Shown here piece by piece: positions 1 to 11,100 of a DNA stretch of 64,000 nucleotides. Where the stretch lies: the NCBI GenBank assembly GCA_032716605.1, contig CM064530.1:7757016-7821015 (forward strand), given 5' to 3'. The notes beneath the pieces were generated by a model. That model made no database searches, had not been told where the DNA came from, and saw only the letters and a program-made list of their open reading frames with translations. Source of the stretch: Paralithodes platypus. Its lineage: Eukaryota; Arthropoda; Malacostraca; Decapoda; Lithodidae. Position 1 is the stretch's first letter. Each line of letters starts with the position of its first letter. Position numbers and translations under genes: made by a program.

Positions 1-2064
1 GGTGTTTAAGGATGAGATCTGTGCAGCATGTGAGGAGGTATGTGGAGTGAGGAGAAGAGGGAGGGGAGTGAAAGGTACAGCATGGTGGACAGAAGAGGTA
101 AGAATAGCTGTGGAAGAAAAGAAGAAAGCATATAGAGAGTGGTTGGGTAGTAGAGGGAATGAAGATTCCGAGAGACAGAAACGAGCGAGGTACGTGGAGA
201 GTAAGAGGGTGGTGAAGAGAGTAGTGAAGGAAAGTAAGAGAAGAGTAGATGAGGAATTTGGAAGGAATCTGAGTGTAAAATGGAGGGAGAGTAAGAAACT
301 GTTCTGGAAAGAAGTCAAGAAAGTTAGGGAAGGTAGCAAGGGAAACAGTAAGGGTGTGAAAGATAAGAATGGGAGAATGCTAGCCGAGAAGCAAGAGAGA
401 GTCGAAAGATGGAGGGAGTACTTCAGTGAGTTGCTAAATGAAAGGAATGAAGAGCCAGCAAACATAGCTGGATATGGTATGGGAGGGAGAAGAAGAGAAG
501 TAGTGGAGGAGGAGGTGGGGATCAGGAGGTCAGAAGTGTGGGAAGCCATGAAAAGAGTGAAGTTGGGGAAAGCACCAGGAACAGATGGAGGTGTGGGGAA
601 ATGTTGAGGTATGGTGGTGAGATAGTGATAGAATGGGTATGGAAAATGTGCAAACTAGCATGGGAGAAGGGGAGTGCACCCGATGACTGGAAGACTGGCA
701 TAATAGTCCCCCTATATAAGGGTAAAGGGGAAAGAGGAGTGTGTGGTAACCACCGAGGAATATGTCTTCTAAGCGTAGTAGGGAAGGTATACAGTAGGGT
801 AGTGATTGAGAGAGTGAGAGTGAGAACGGAGAAATGGATAGGCGACGAGCAGGGAGGTTTTAGGAAGGGAAGAGGATGTGTAGATCAGATTTTTACCCTG
901 AATTGTGTTGTGGAGAAGTATCTGGAGAAGAAACAAAAGGTGTATGTTGCCTTTATGGCCTATGACAGAGTGGATAGAGAAGGTTTGTGGAAAGTACTTA
1001 GAATATACGGAGTAGAGGGCAAGTTGCTGAAAGCAGTGAAGAGCATGTATGAGGGTGCAAAGGCGGCAGTACGTGTAGAGAGTGAGCAGAGCGAGTTCTT
1101 TGACCTGAATGTTGGTTTGAAACAGAGGTGTGTGATGTCCCCGTGGTTGTTTACTGTATATATGGATGGAGTTATGAAAGAAATACTATCAAGAGCAGTG
1201 GATGTTGGTGTATCGCTGAAAAGGGAGGGAATTGAGTGGAAGCTACCTATACTGCTGTTTGCGGATGATACAGTTCTGATGAGTGATAATGAATGGGAGT
1301 TGCAGGGTCTGGTAAATGAGTTTGGAACAGTGTGCGAAAAACGGAATTTGAAGGTAAATACGGGGAAGAGCAAGGTTATGGTCTTCGAAAGGGGTGAAGT
1401 CACAGAGTGTGAGGTGAAGCTGAACGGTCAGGCTATGGAGATCGTCAACTCTTTTAAGTATCTGGGCAGTGTGTTGAGTAAAGATGGGACTATGGATGAA
1501 GAGGTGCGGGAGAGGGTACAACAGGGGAAGAGGGTTGTAGGAACGCTAAAAGCAGTAACAAGAAATAGGGTGGTCAGTATGGAAGTGAAGAAGTCCTTGC
1601 ATGACAGTGTGGTAATCCCGACACTGACTTACGGAAGCGAAGCATGGACGTTGGTTGAGAGACTCAGACCAAGAGTGAGAGCAGTGGAAATTAATTACTT
1701 AAGGAGTGCGTGCGGAGTTACATGGAGGGATAGACAGACTAATGAGGAAGTAAGAAGGAGGTGTGGTGTGGAGGTAGATGTGCTGGAAAGTGTGAAAAGG
1801 AACAACTTGAGATGGTTCGGCCATATGGAACGTATGGAAAGCGAGAGAATGACTAAGAGGGTGTACGAGAGCGAGGTGGAGGGACAGAGGGGGAGAGGTA
1901 GACCGAATATGAGGTGGAAGGATGGAGTGAGGAACTACATGAACGAAGGCGGTGCTGGTTGGGGGGAGGGGCGTCGACTGACTGGGGACAGAGGTGCATG
2001 GGGGCGGTTCGTTCGTGGCCACCCCTTCGGGGATCACGGCGTCAGGCAATAGATAGATAGATAG
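1..2064 (+). mobile_element. RTE-like non-LTR retrotransposon (family A), truncated at window start, broken
   Basis: Linker and reverse transcriptase part of a LINE ORF2. Frame 2 (2-607) carries WWTEEVRIAVEEKKKAYREW and stops at KAPGTDGG; frame 1 (from about 600 to 2052) continues with WKTGIIVPLYKGKG, a QGGFRKGRG motif, FADDTVLM (motif C, FADD) and the terminal [10 protein letters not shown] and [13 protein letters not shown]. So there is a frameshift near 600. Compared with the copy at 19996-21905, twelve bases are missing at 959-960, deleting DLEK from [11 protein letters not shown] and with it the catalytic Asp of motif A. It ends in a GATA-repeat tail at 2050-2064, usual for RTE elements. 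It lies in a myosin intron. RTE is my clade guess; LINE is certain. Confidence 0.88.
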
Positions 2065-2334
2065 ACCACAACACCAAACACCTCCAATGAAATTAATGAA
2101 AGCATACAGTATATGTGATCCACCAAGTGAATGTGTTGTCCTTCCCTGGGCTTGTCTGGGCAGCTGGTCAAGGGGATAGCATCTCCGGTTAGTGGGTTAT
2201 ACATGGCTAGGAAGAACAAGATAGAGTAATATATCCTTTTTGGCATGATTTGTTCTTCCTATGGGAGGCCTTGTTAGGTGCTGTACCCCTCAAGCTATCA
2301 TACAGGGCCTGTTATCTTTATTGATTCTTTGGAG

Positions 2335-2545
2335 GCCGGACTGTGAACGTGGGGGGAGGTGTGCGTAGGGGTAGACCTAGAAAGAAGTGGGATCAGGTAC
2401 TCTGGTCTGATCTCAAAACAAAGAACTTTATAACAGAAGCAGCCTATGACAGGGTCGCCTGGAATTCCGCCATTTAGGATGTGAGACTGGTACCATACTC
2501 TCTGTGGATAAAACGGTCTTTAAACTTGTATGTATGTATGTAACC
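2335..2545 (+). mobile_element. LINE family B 3' end fragment
   Basis: Conceptual reading gives GRPRKKWDQVLWSDLKTKNF and YDRVAWNSAI then a stop, followed by a (TGTA)n tail. This matches the 3' end of the element at 24545-25199, so it is a 5'-truncated copy. Confidence 0.7.
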
Positions 2546-2724
2546 TTATGTGTTTTCAGTCACATTGCACTACCCAAAAGAAAGACTGTGTCACCCCAAG
2601 GAAGAGAAGTGGCTCAGTGGGTGGGGGAGTGAATGGGAGTTGGTTGGAGGTAATAAGGTAGTTATTGTGCTGGGAAGGGAGAAGTTCTTTGATGGTAAGG
2701 AGTTGTTAAAATGAGCTCAGAGTG

Positions 2725-2969
2725 ATATCCTTAATAATATATATCCACCATCTGGATGACTTCGTTGTCGACACCTGCCCAGGATGTAACACAGCACCTC
2801 ATACCATCAAACACATCATAGAAGACTGCATTTCACACAACCACTTACGCCAACAACACAATCTTCACTCAATGAGAGCTCTGTGGGAAAGCCCGATCGC
2901 GGCCATGGCCTTCCTCAGGGACTCGAGGCTGTTCGGCCAGGCAGCTTAGGGAACAACAACAACAACAAC
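2725..2969 (+). mobile_element. LINE family C 3' end fragment with (AAC)n tail
   Basis: Reads [18 protein letters not shown] (a CCHC-like zinc knuckle) and ends LFGQAA then a stop and (AAC)n. It is the same C terminus as the LINE at 8849-11897, here 5'-truncated. Confidence 0.8.
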
Positions 2970-3056
2970 CACCAATCACACATGTCATAGAATGCCAAGG
3001 TGTCCAGTCCATGCTGTGGTTACAATTATAACATTCCTAATTTACTGTGTTATTTA

Positions 3057-3061
3057 TATAT

Positions 3062-3096
<35 letters not shown>

Positions 3097-3116
3097 TTTT
3101 ATTTATTTATTTTTTA
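3057..3116. repeat. (TTTA)n microsatellite abutting a splice acceptor
   Basis: About fifteen TTTA units with slips, ending ten bases before the acceptor of the exon at 3128, where it stands in for the polypyrimidine tract. Confidence 0.9.
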
Positions 3117-3127
3117 CTTTTTTGCAG

Positions 3128-3256
3128 CAATGAGTGTGATGGGTATGTCGGAAGACACCCAGATGGACATTTTGCGGATCGTGGCGGCCATCCTACACAT
3201 GGGCAACATCTCATTCTCTGAGAACAACAACGTTGCCGTCATCGCCGAACCCAACT
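3128..3256 (+). CDS. Myo1e/f: Myosin I exon a (motor, residues 1-42)
   Basis: The acceptor is TTTTTTGCAG just after a TTTA microsatellite; the donor is GTGAGT at 3257. The exon enters with the last two bases of an Ala codon and leaves with one base of a Tyr codon. It encodes [16 protein letters not shown] and then [14 protein letters not shown], the upper-50K segment that precedes the cardiomyopathy loop in class I myosins. Confidence 0.92.
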
Positions 3257-5128
3257 GTGAGTTTTTTCCCACTGTATAATATAAAGTGACTTGAGAAACC
3301 TCATATCTGTAAAAAAAAAAAAAAATGCAGGAAAGTAAAGTTTAGTTCGTTTATGTTATTTTATTTAAATTTTTTGTTTTGCTAATTTTTTTTTCTTTCC
3401 CCACAGTGATTTTCATTAGTTCTGTCTTTATGGTGCATCTTTCCTGTTTTGGTTTTATTATAATGTAAAACTTGCAAAATAAACAAACCAAAATGAGGAC
3501 AAGACAATACTGTATAATATAATATAATTTACAAGTTTTGCATTATAATTGTGTCTGAACTTCCCTTTAACCTCTTTCCTTTCAGACCTGGAGTTCCCCG
3601 CCTACCTGCTAGGCATTGACCCGGGCAGTATGAGTCACAAGTTGGTGAGCCGCGTGTTTGACTCCAAGTGGGGCGGCAAGAGTGAGCGGGTGGACGTGAC
3701 ACTTAACATGGAGCAGGCACAGTTCACCCGAGACGCCTGGACCAAGGGGCTCTACTCTAGGCTCTTTGATTATATTGTCGAAGTAAGGATGGTTATATAT
3801 TCAGCTTCAATATACTCCTTCAAGAATGCAATACATTCCCTGTACTTTCCATGTTTATTGTGCTAAATCGTTAATTCCACTTAGTGATTTTGATAAGTTC
3901 TTTTGTCTTTATATTTTGCGGTTTTTATTTTGGTTTGTTAGTATTGCAAGCTTTACATTCTAATAAGTAAAAGGCGACAACAATTGGGCTGGTGGATGGG
4001 ACTCATTAGCCTTGGTAGGTAGCCAATGTATGGGAAAGAAAAACCCTGATGCAAATATAGCCATTTGTAGTAATATCGATAGTAAAATAACTTATAATTG
4101 TTTTTATTCCCAGTTAATAAAATTTTGTAAAATTTGCACTAAAGTAGATGACTTTTGGGCTAGAGCTAGGTTACTATACAGACTCTTAGTAGACAGAGGT
4201 TTTGAGGCAAGTAAATTGTTACATAAATTTAATCTTTTTAGGGTCAATTATTTTGACTATTCTAAAATTTGACATCAATAATTTTAATCAAGCATTTTTA
4301 ACTTGAAGTTTCTTGTATAACCTCTGCTTACTTTTTGTCTGTTGTTGTTGTTGTCGTTCCCCAAGCTGCCTGGCCGAACAGCCCCAAGGCCCCGAGCAAG
4401 GCCAAGGCCATAACCGAGCGCCCCCACAGAACCCTCCCTGCCGACCACAATAAAGCCTGGGTGACCGAAGTCACTCCATGACGGGGAGCTGAGGAGGGTG
4501 CGGAAACGCCCAGGAAACCAAAGCCCCACCCAGGGCCCTGTGCCCCTCAGCAATTATGAAGAAAAAGTTGAGGGGCAAAGGAAAAATGTGACGCTTTGGC
4601 TTCCAATCTTGGTAGATTAGAAGAGTACTCTTTTAACAAGAACAATTAATTTTAAATAATCATCAATATTAATAATAGAAAAAGAAAAAGATAAACAATA
4701 AATACAAACAGACAAAATGTGATCGTTGTGGTGATGGGCTGGTCTATCAGAGTGAGAACTGAGCGATCTCTGCCATACCCATAGCTTACTCTGACTGTTT
4801 CTTTTACTTATATATTTCTAGATCTCAAGTGACGGCGTCTCTTCCGTGGATTGACCTCCCTACTGCCAACCTAGAAGTTGGCAGATTGGGAGCCAAAGCA
4901 TCACATTTTTCCCTTACCCCTCAACTTTCCCTTCATAATTGCTGAGGGGCACAGGGCCTTGGGTGGGGCTTTGGTTTCCCGGGCATTTCCGCACCCTCCT
5001 CAGCTCCCTGCCTTGGAGTGGCTTCGGTCACCCGGGCTTTGTTAGTGGTAAGCAGGGAGGATTTTGTGGGGGCGCTCGTTTATGGCCTTGCTCGAGACCT
5101 TGGGGCTGTTCGGCCAGACAGCCTGGGG

Positions 5129-5163
<35 letters not shown>

Positions 5164-8100
5164 CCTATCGCCAATACTGTGTTTCGCCAAGCTGAAATCC
5201 GCTAAACACGAGGGACCACTGTAGTTATGTTCACCCTATGTGGTGGATTGTGTTCTTTTATTTCATAAATTTCATTTTAGTAAGCGTTGTTTCCACATTG
5301 CGATTTTGATAAGTTAATTTGACTTTATATTGTCTTTGTCCCAGTTTTGGTTTGTTTAGTTTGCAAGTTTTACATTTTAATTTGTAGGCTCACCAATGAT
5401 GGCCACAATTTGGGCCCACCGCCAGTAACAGTGGTTGGCGCCAGCAAGGACACGAGACCACTTAAAATGTATCCTAAATGCTTAACCCTTTCAGTACTGA
5501 TGCCGTCCTTTTAACCCTTCCTGCCCGGGTGTCATTTTAAAATGATACCGCGGAAGATGGCCAGGAGCCGGGTGTCATTTTAAAATCTGTAAGCTTGAAA
5601 GCCTATTAAACTTGGTTTGAAAGCCGTGCGTCCGACGCATGTAAACAAAGCCTGTCTTTGCGACTACGCACCTCCGAAAACAAGAAGGAGACGTCGGATC
5701 AATGTTGTTGTTGTATGCTATGACGAGATTAGTGTCTGCAAATGTCCGATATTGCTAATATCGTATCGAATCTCTCTCCACGGAAATCGTCATGACAACT
5801 GAACCAGTTGACCTAGAGCGCTCTACTCAACGCCACTCTACAGATAAGAAACACAGCTACCTTTAGAGATGCGTGGGAATTCTCTAGCAGTTAAAATAAC
5901 AAAGATATGGCTAGCTTATTACGGTGTTTTTCGGCCAGATCGCCCGGATCTCAATAATGTCCTTAGGATGGCGAGCTCGGGCAAGAAGGGTTAACTATAT
6001 TTTGGCTACTATTAGACAATTTTATTAAGTTTAAAAAGGTCCTCCATCAATTAACAGGTTTCAAACTATCTCATAACTCTTTTTACTATCTCAGATACTT
6101 CTTAAACTGCTCACAATCGTCTAGATATAGCTAGAGTAGAATTCAAAATATGTCGCCGATACAGAAGGGGTTAATGACAGCCTTTTGTATCTCCTTGGCC
6201 CACTCCACCATCATAGTAGGGGGTTGGGATAGAGAAATTGACAGGGACTGAAGGAACTACAATAGATAGCAGACAGAAACTAACTCAGTCACACACTCCA
6301 GTTGATCATAAATATATCACATACATGGCAAAACAAATATTACACACAATCCATTTATCATATCTAATAATTTATCTACACATATATATCCATCTAACCA
6401 TCCACATCTATCCCTTCCTCCAATACATACACATGCACATGCATATGTACTCCGTGAGACAGTTTTTAAACTGATGCTGTCTCCTAACATTGGTTTATTC
6501 AATCAGTCTGTCTCAAGTAGATTATTGTAACTCTTTAAGGGTTGGTCTCCCTAATTATTTATCGCAGAAAGTTCAATCAGTGCTAATAAGCTAGGCTTGT
6601 ATTTGGTCTTTCACCGAGAACCCCCACTACTCTATATCTAACAGAGTTGCACTGGCTGACGGTTAAAGCTAAAATAAAGTTTAAACAGTATCTGCATGAC
6701 TTTCAATGCTCGTAAGTTTGGTGAACCAAAGTATCTTGCTGAACTGTTAAAACGTATGTTGGCACACCCGGGTGCGATCTTACGAAGCAATTTTGATCCT
6801 CTATGTCTCAAGGAACCGGGAGCCATCTAGCAGTCCTCCTTCTCTGCTCGGTCCTTTTCCTATCTGGCTCCTAGGTTATGTTATCAATTGTCACTGTCGA
6901 TGAGACAGTTGAATTCCGTTGATTCTATTAAGGGGCAGCTCAAGACCTTTCTCTTCAAGAAGAGTTATGATCTTGCGAGTGTCACAGTGACTGTACAGTA
7001 TATTACAGGCTTTAGCTGCTGCTATATCCATGGTTTCAGCTCATACTGCATATAAACAATGCCATATTTTTCTTCATAGTGGTGTAACAGGTTCCAAGCG
7101 CTAGTGATTTCCTCCGCAAGAACTAGTGCTTTGTTGATTGTTGTTGTTGTTAGTTATTAAAGCCAAAACAACTCAACCCCAACCCCTCTTATCCTCATTC
7201 CCCTCATTCCCCTGCACAGCTTCTTGCTCTGTACAGGGGCATAGTGCGCCCTTGTATTGAGTATTGTTCACATGTGTGGGGAGGTTCCTCTCACACCGCT
7301 CTCCTAGACAAAGTTGAAAGGAAGGCCTTTCGTATCATTAACTCCCGTCCACTCACCAACTCTCTGCAATCTCTCTCTCTCCGCCGCAATGTTGCATCTC
7401 TCGCTATTCTATCGCTACTATAATAATCAGTGTTCCTCAGAGCTATCCCAGTGCATACCACCTCCTTTACGTAGGGCACGTGGTACCCGTCTTGCAACTC
7501 ATTCCCACCCCTACTCTGTGCAACTCTCCAACCCAAGAGTGAAACGTTACTCTCAAACTTTCTTCTACTCAACATCTGAGCTCTGGAACTCTCTCCCAGA
7601 ATCGGTCTTTCCCTCTTCCTATGACTTAAATTGCTTCAAACTCCGTGTGTCCAGGCATTTTGGCTCGAACGTCCCTTGATTTTGGCCCTGTCACTCTTTC
7701 AACTATGGGGGAGGCACTCGCTATAGGCAGTTATGCCTGTTGCCTCCCTCAATCACATAGAAAAAAAAAAAAAAAAAAAAATGCCGTAATCCAAAAGAAA
7801 CTATACTCCCAACTCCTTTTCTCTCCCCAGACAGTCAACAGCGCCATGGTAACCGATACCAAAATGATGAACGTGGGAATCCTTGACATCTATGGCTTTG
7901 AGATCTTTCGTCGTAATGGGTTTGAACAGTTCTGCATCAACTACGTCAACGAGAAACTCCAGCAGATCTTCATTGAGCTGACCTTGAAGAGTGAACAGGA
8001 GGAGTATCAAGCAGAGGTAAGTGGTAGGGCTGTTCTTTTGTTCATTAGTTCATTACCTTTTTACTCCATTCACAGCCAAAAGTGATTGGAGACCAGAAAT

Positions 8101-11100
8101 CCTACAAGGAAATTTGGGTATTTATTTTACTTAGAGAACTAGGCCTATATGGTTTCCATTGCATTAATATCCCCACTTCTTCTAATTGTCTCCATATACA
8201 TAAATAGAGCTAAGCCTACCATCCTAATAACTTGCTCATGTAGTAATGTACACCCTATGTGGTGGATTGTGTTCTTTTATTTAATAATTTTCATTTTAGT
8301 AAGCGTTGTTTCCACATAGCGATTTTGATAATTTAATTTGACTTTATATTGTCCTTGTCCCAATTTTGGTTTGTTCAGTTTGCAAGTTTTACATTTTAAT
8401 TTAATAAGACATGACTCGCAATTGAAATAACCTGGTGATTCATAGGTTAAAAGATGATAACAATACAGGGAGAACCTTAATGTTCTTCATTACTTTATAT
8501 CACCCTTCATAAACAATAGTATGATAATCATCAAGAATCCAAGTTAATGGGCGATTGAGCTCGCAACCCTTCCCCGAAAACAAGCTAAAGAATTGAATGA
8601 ATTACCTCGTAATACATACATACTGGTACATAAAATTTTAAGACTGAGTGTTCCACACATACGTGCAGTTTCAGTCTCTTGTCCTAATGGCGGTGTTCCA
8701 GGCAACCCTGTTAAGGGCTGCTTCACTTGTCAAGTTCTTGGATTTGAGATCGGCACGTATAGTCCGATCCCAGGTCTTCCTCGGTCCACCCCTTGGTGCA
8801 GCTTCCTCCACAATCACAGACCTGCATTTTTTCACTCAATTTTGTTGTTGTTCCCTAAGCTGCCTGGCCGAACAGCCCCGAGTCCCTGAGAAAGGCCATG
8901 GCCACGATCGGGCTTTCCCACAGAGCTCTCATTGAGTGTAGATTGTGTTGTTGGCGTAAGTGGTTGTGTGAAATGCAGTCTTCTATGATGTGTTTAATGG
9001 TATGGGGTGCTGTGTTACATCCCGGGCAGGCGTCGACAACGGAGTCATCCAGTCTCTTCTAATAGCTCAGGAGAGCTGGATGGTGTCCGCATCTCAGCCT
9101 GGCCAGGTGGACTCTATCCTCGCGAGGAAGGGAGGATTCGGAAGGATGGATTTCGGGAGGTCGTGCATGCAGCTGCGTGTTGTCTGTGAGTGAGTGGATG
9201 GATCGGTGAGAGATATGAGTATGGATGTGCTTCTGGAAGTTGGTTCGGGGTGGGCAGGGAGGGAGAGAGGACAATAATTGTGTGTGATACCGTGTGCTGG
9301 GTGTTGTTTTGATATTTCTTGGTGTCTGTGGGTGTGTTGCCATGTAGTTTAGTGGGTGGTCTTGGTTCGTGGAGGCTGCTGCCAGGAATTGAGTGCCTCT
9401 CATGTCCAGATGGTCTTTGACTTTGAGAATTTTGGTTTCTTGATGTAGGTGATCTGTGGGTGAAGTAGCTGTGCAGCCTGTAATGATCTTCAGGGCTTTG
9501 TTTTGAATAGTCTGTAAGGTCTTATGATGAGTTTCAGCTAGGTTAGAAGCCCAGGCTGGGCTTGCGTATTCCATCACTGATCTTATGTATTGTTTATATA
9601 CTGTGGTGGTAGTTTCTTTGTTGTGTCCAAATTTTGTGTGAGCAAGTGACCTGAGGGCGTTAAGTCTGGGTGTCAGTTTCTTTTTAATGTTTGTGGTGTG
9701 CTGTTTGAATGTCATATGAGTATCATATGTTACTCCTAGGATTTTGGGTGTGTGTGTATGTGTTAGGGGTGTGTTGTTTATGGTGAGTTGAGGGATGTAT
9801 TCGTGTTCTCCTGTCCAACTTGTGAGCAGGGTTGCGGTGGATTTGGCTGGGGCTAGATTAAGTCTGTTTGTAGTGCACCAACCATGTACAGTAGTGTGTT
9901 GAGATAGGGTTGAAGGAGATCTGTTGATCTTTTTGGGTCATGGTGTGTGCATGTGAGTGTTATGTCATCTGCATAGGAGGCTAAGTTTATTTGGGGCGTA
10001 TTGGGTGTAGTTATATCGTGCATGTACAGATTGAAGAGTGCGGGCGATAGGACGGATTCTTGTGGGACTCCGTTTGGAAAGTTTCTGATTTTAGATGACT
10101 GACCGGCAAAAGATACGTGTGCACATCTGCCTGCTAGGAAGTTGGCCAGCCACCTTTTTGTGTTGTTGTGCATGTTTGTGTTGTAGATTTTGTTTGTTAG
10201 GTTGTGGCGGGGGATGGCATCGAAGGCTTTACTAATGTCGAGTGTGGCTAATAGTGATCTGTGTGGTGGTCTAGCTGAGTTGATGCCGTCGAAAGCTCTT
10301 TGTGTAAGGTCTGTGAGAAGAGTGTTTGTGGAGTGCAGTGGCCTAAAGCCATGTTGTGTTGGAGCTAGGGGTAGGTCAGGTGTAATTAGTTGTAATACTA
10401 GGCGTTCCATGACTTTGGAGGGGGAGCAAAGAAGTGTGATGGGGCGGTGCGAGGAGGGTAGCGTGGGGTCTTTGTTGGGTTTGGGGAATGTGATGATGAT
10501 ACCATGCTTCCAAATGTCTGGTATTGTGTTGTGTGAATAGCTGTAGTTTGATATGTTAGTGAGTGCTTGTATGCCTTGTGGTTCCAGGTGTCTGAGGTGT
10601 ATGTTGCTTATGTTGTCTAGGCCACAGGCGGGTGAGTGCTTGAGATTGTTGTGATATGCTTTGTCTGGTGATTGGTGAAGGGTGTATAGTCAGGGTCTGT
10701 GGGGAATTGTCTCTTACGTCGGATGACACGTCGGTCGTCTTTGTGAGGTTTTAGGTGGCTGACATGTGAAAAGTGATTGATGAGAGTGTTTGCTTGTTGT
10801 TTACATGAAGGAGTAGAGTCTGTTGTTGTGATTGCAGCATGTGATTGTGTTGTGTTGCTGTTGGAAAGTGTGATGCTGTTTAGTGTTTTGTAGAGTTTTT
10901 TGGGGTTTGTTTTGTGATCAAGTGTTTGTAGGAAGTTATTCCAATTTAGTTTTTGTTGTTCTTGTATTTTGTTGTTAGTTTGGGTGTTGAGTGCTTGAAT
11001 TTGTTGTGTGATGTCTTGTGTGTGGGGTGCTGGGGAGTGTTTCAGTATGTCGCGTTGTCTGATGAGGTTTTGAATTTCTGGTGTGAAGTTGGGGTTGTGT

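Noticed and set aside
1..2900. Upstream myosin motor exons (P-loop, switch I)
   Set aside because: Searched for but not seen: this part is LINE A, LINE B and LINE C sequence; the exons must lie before the window.
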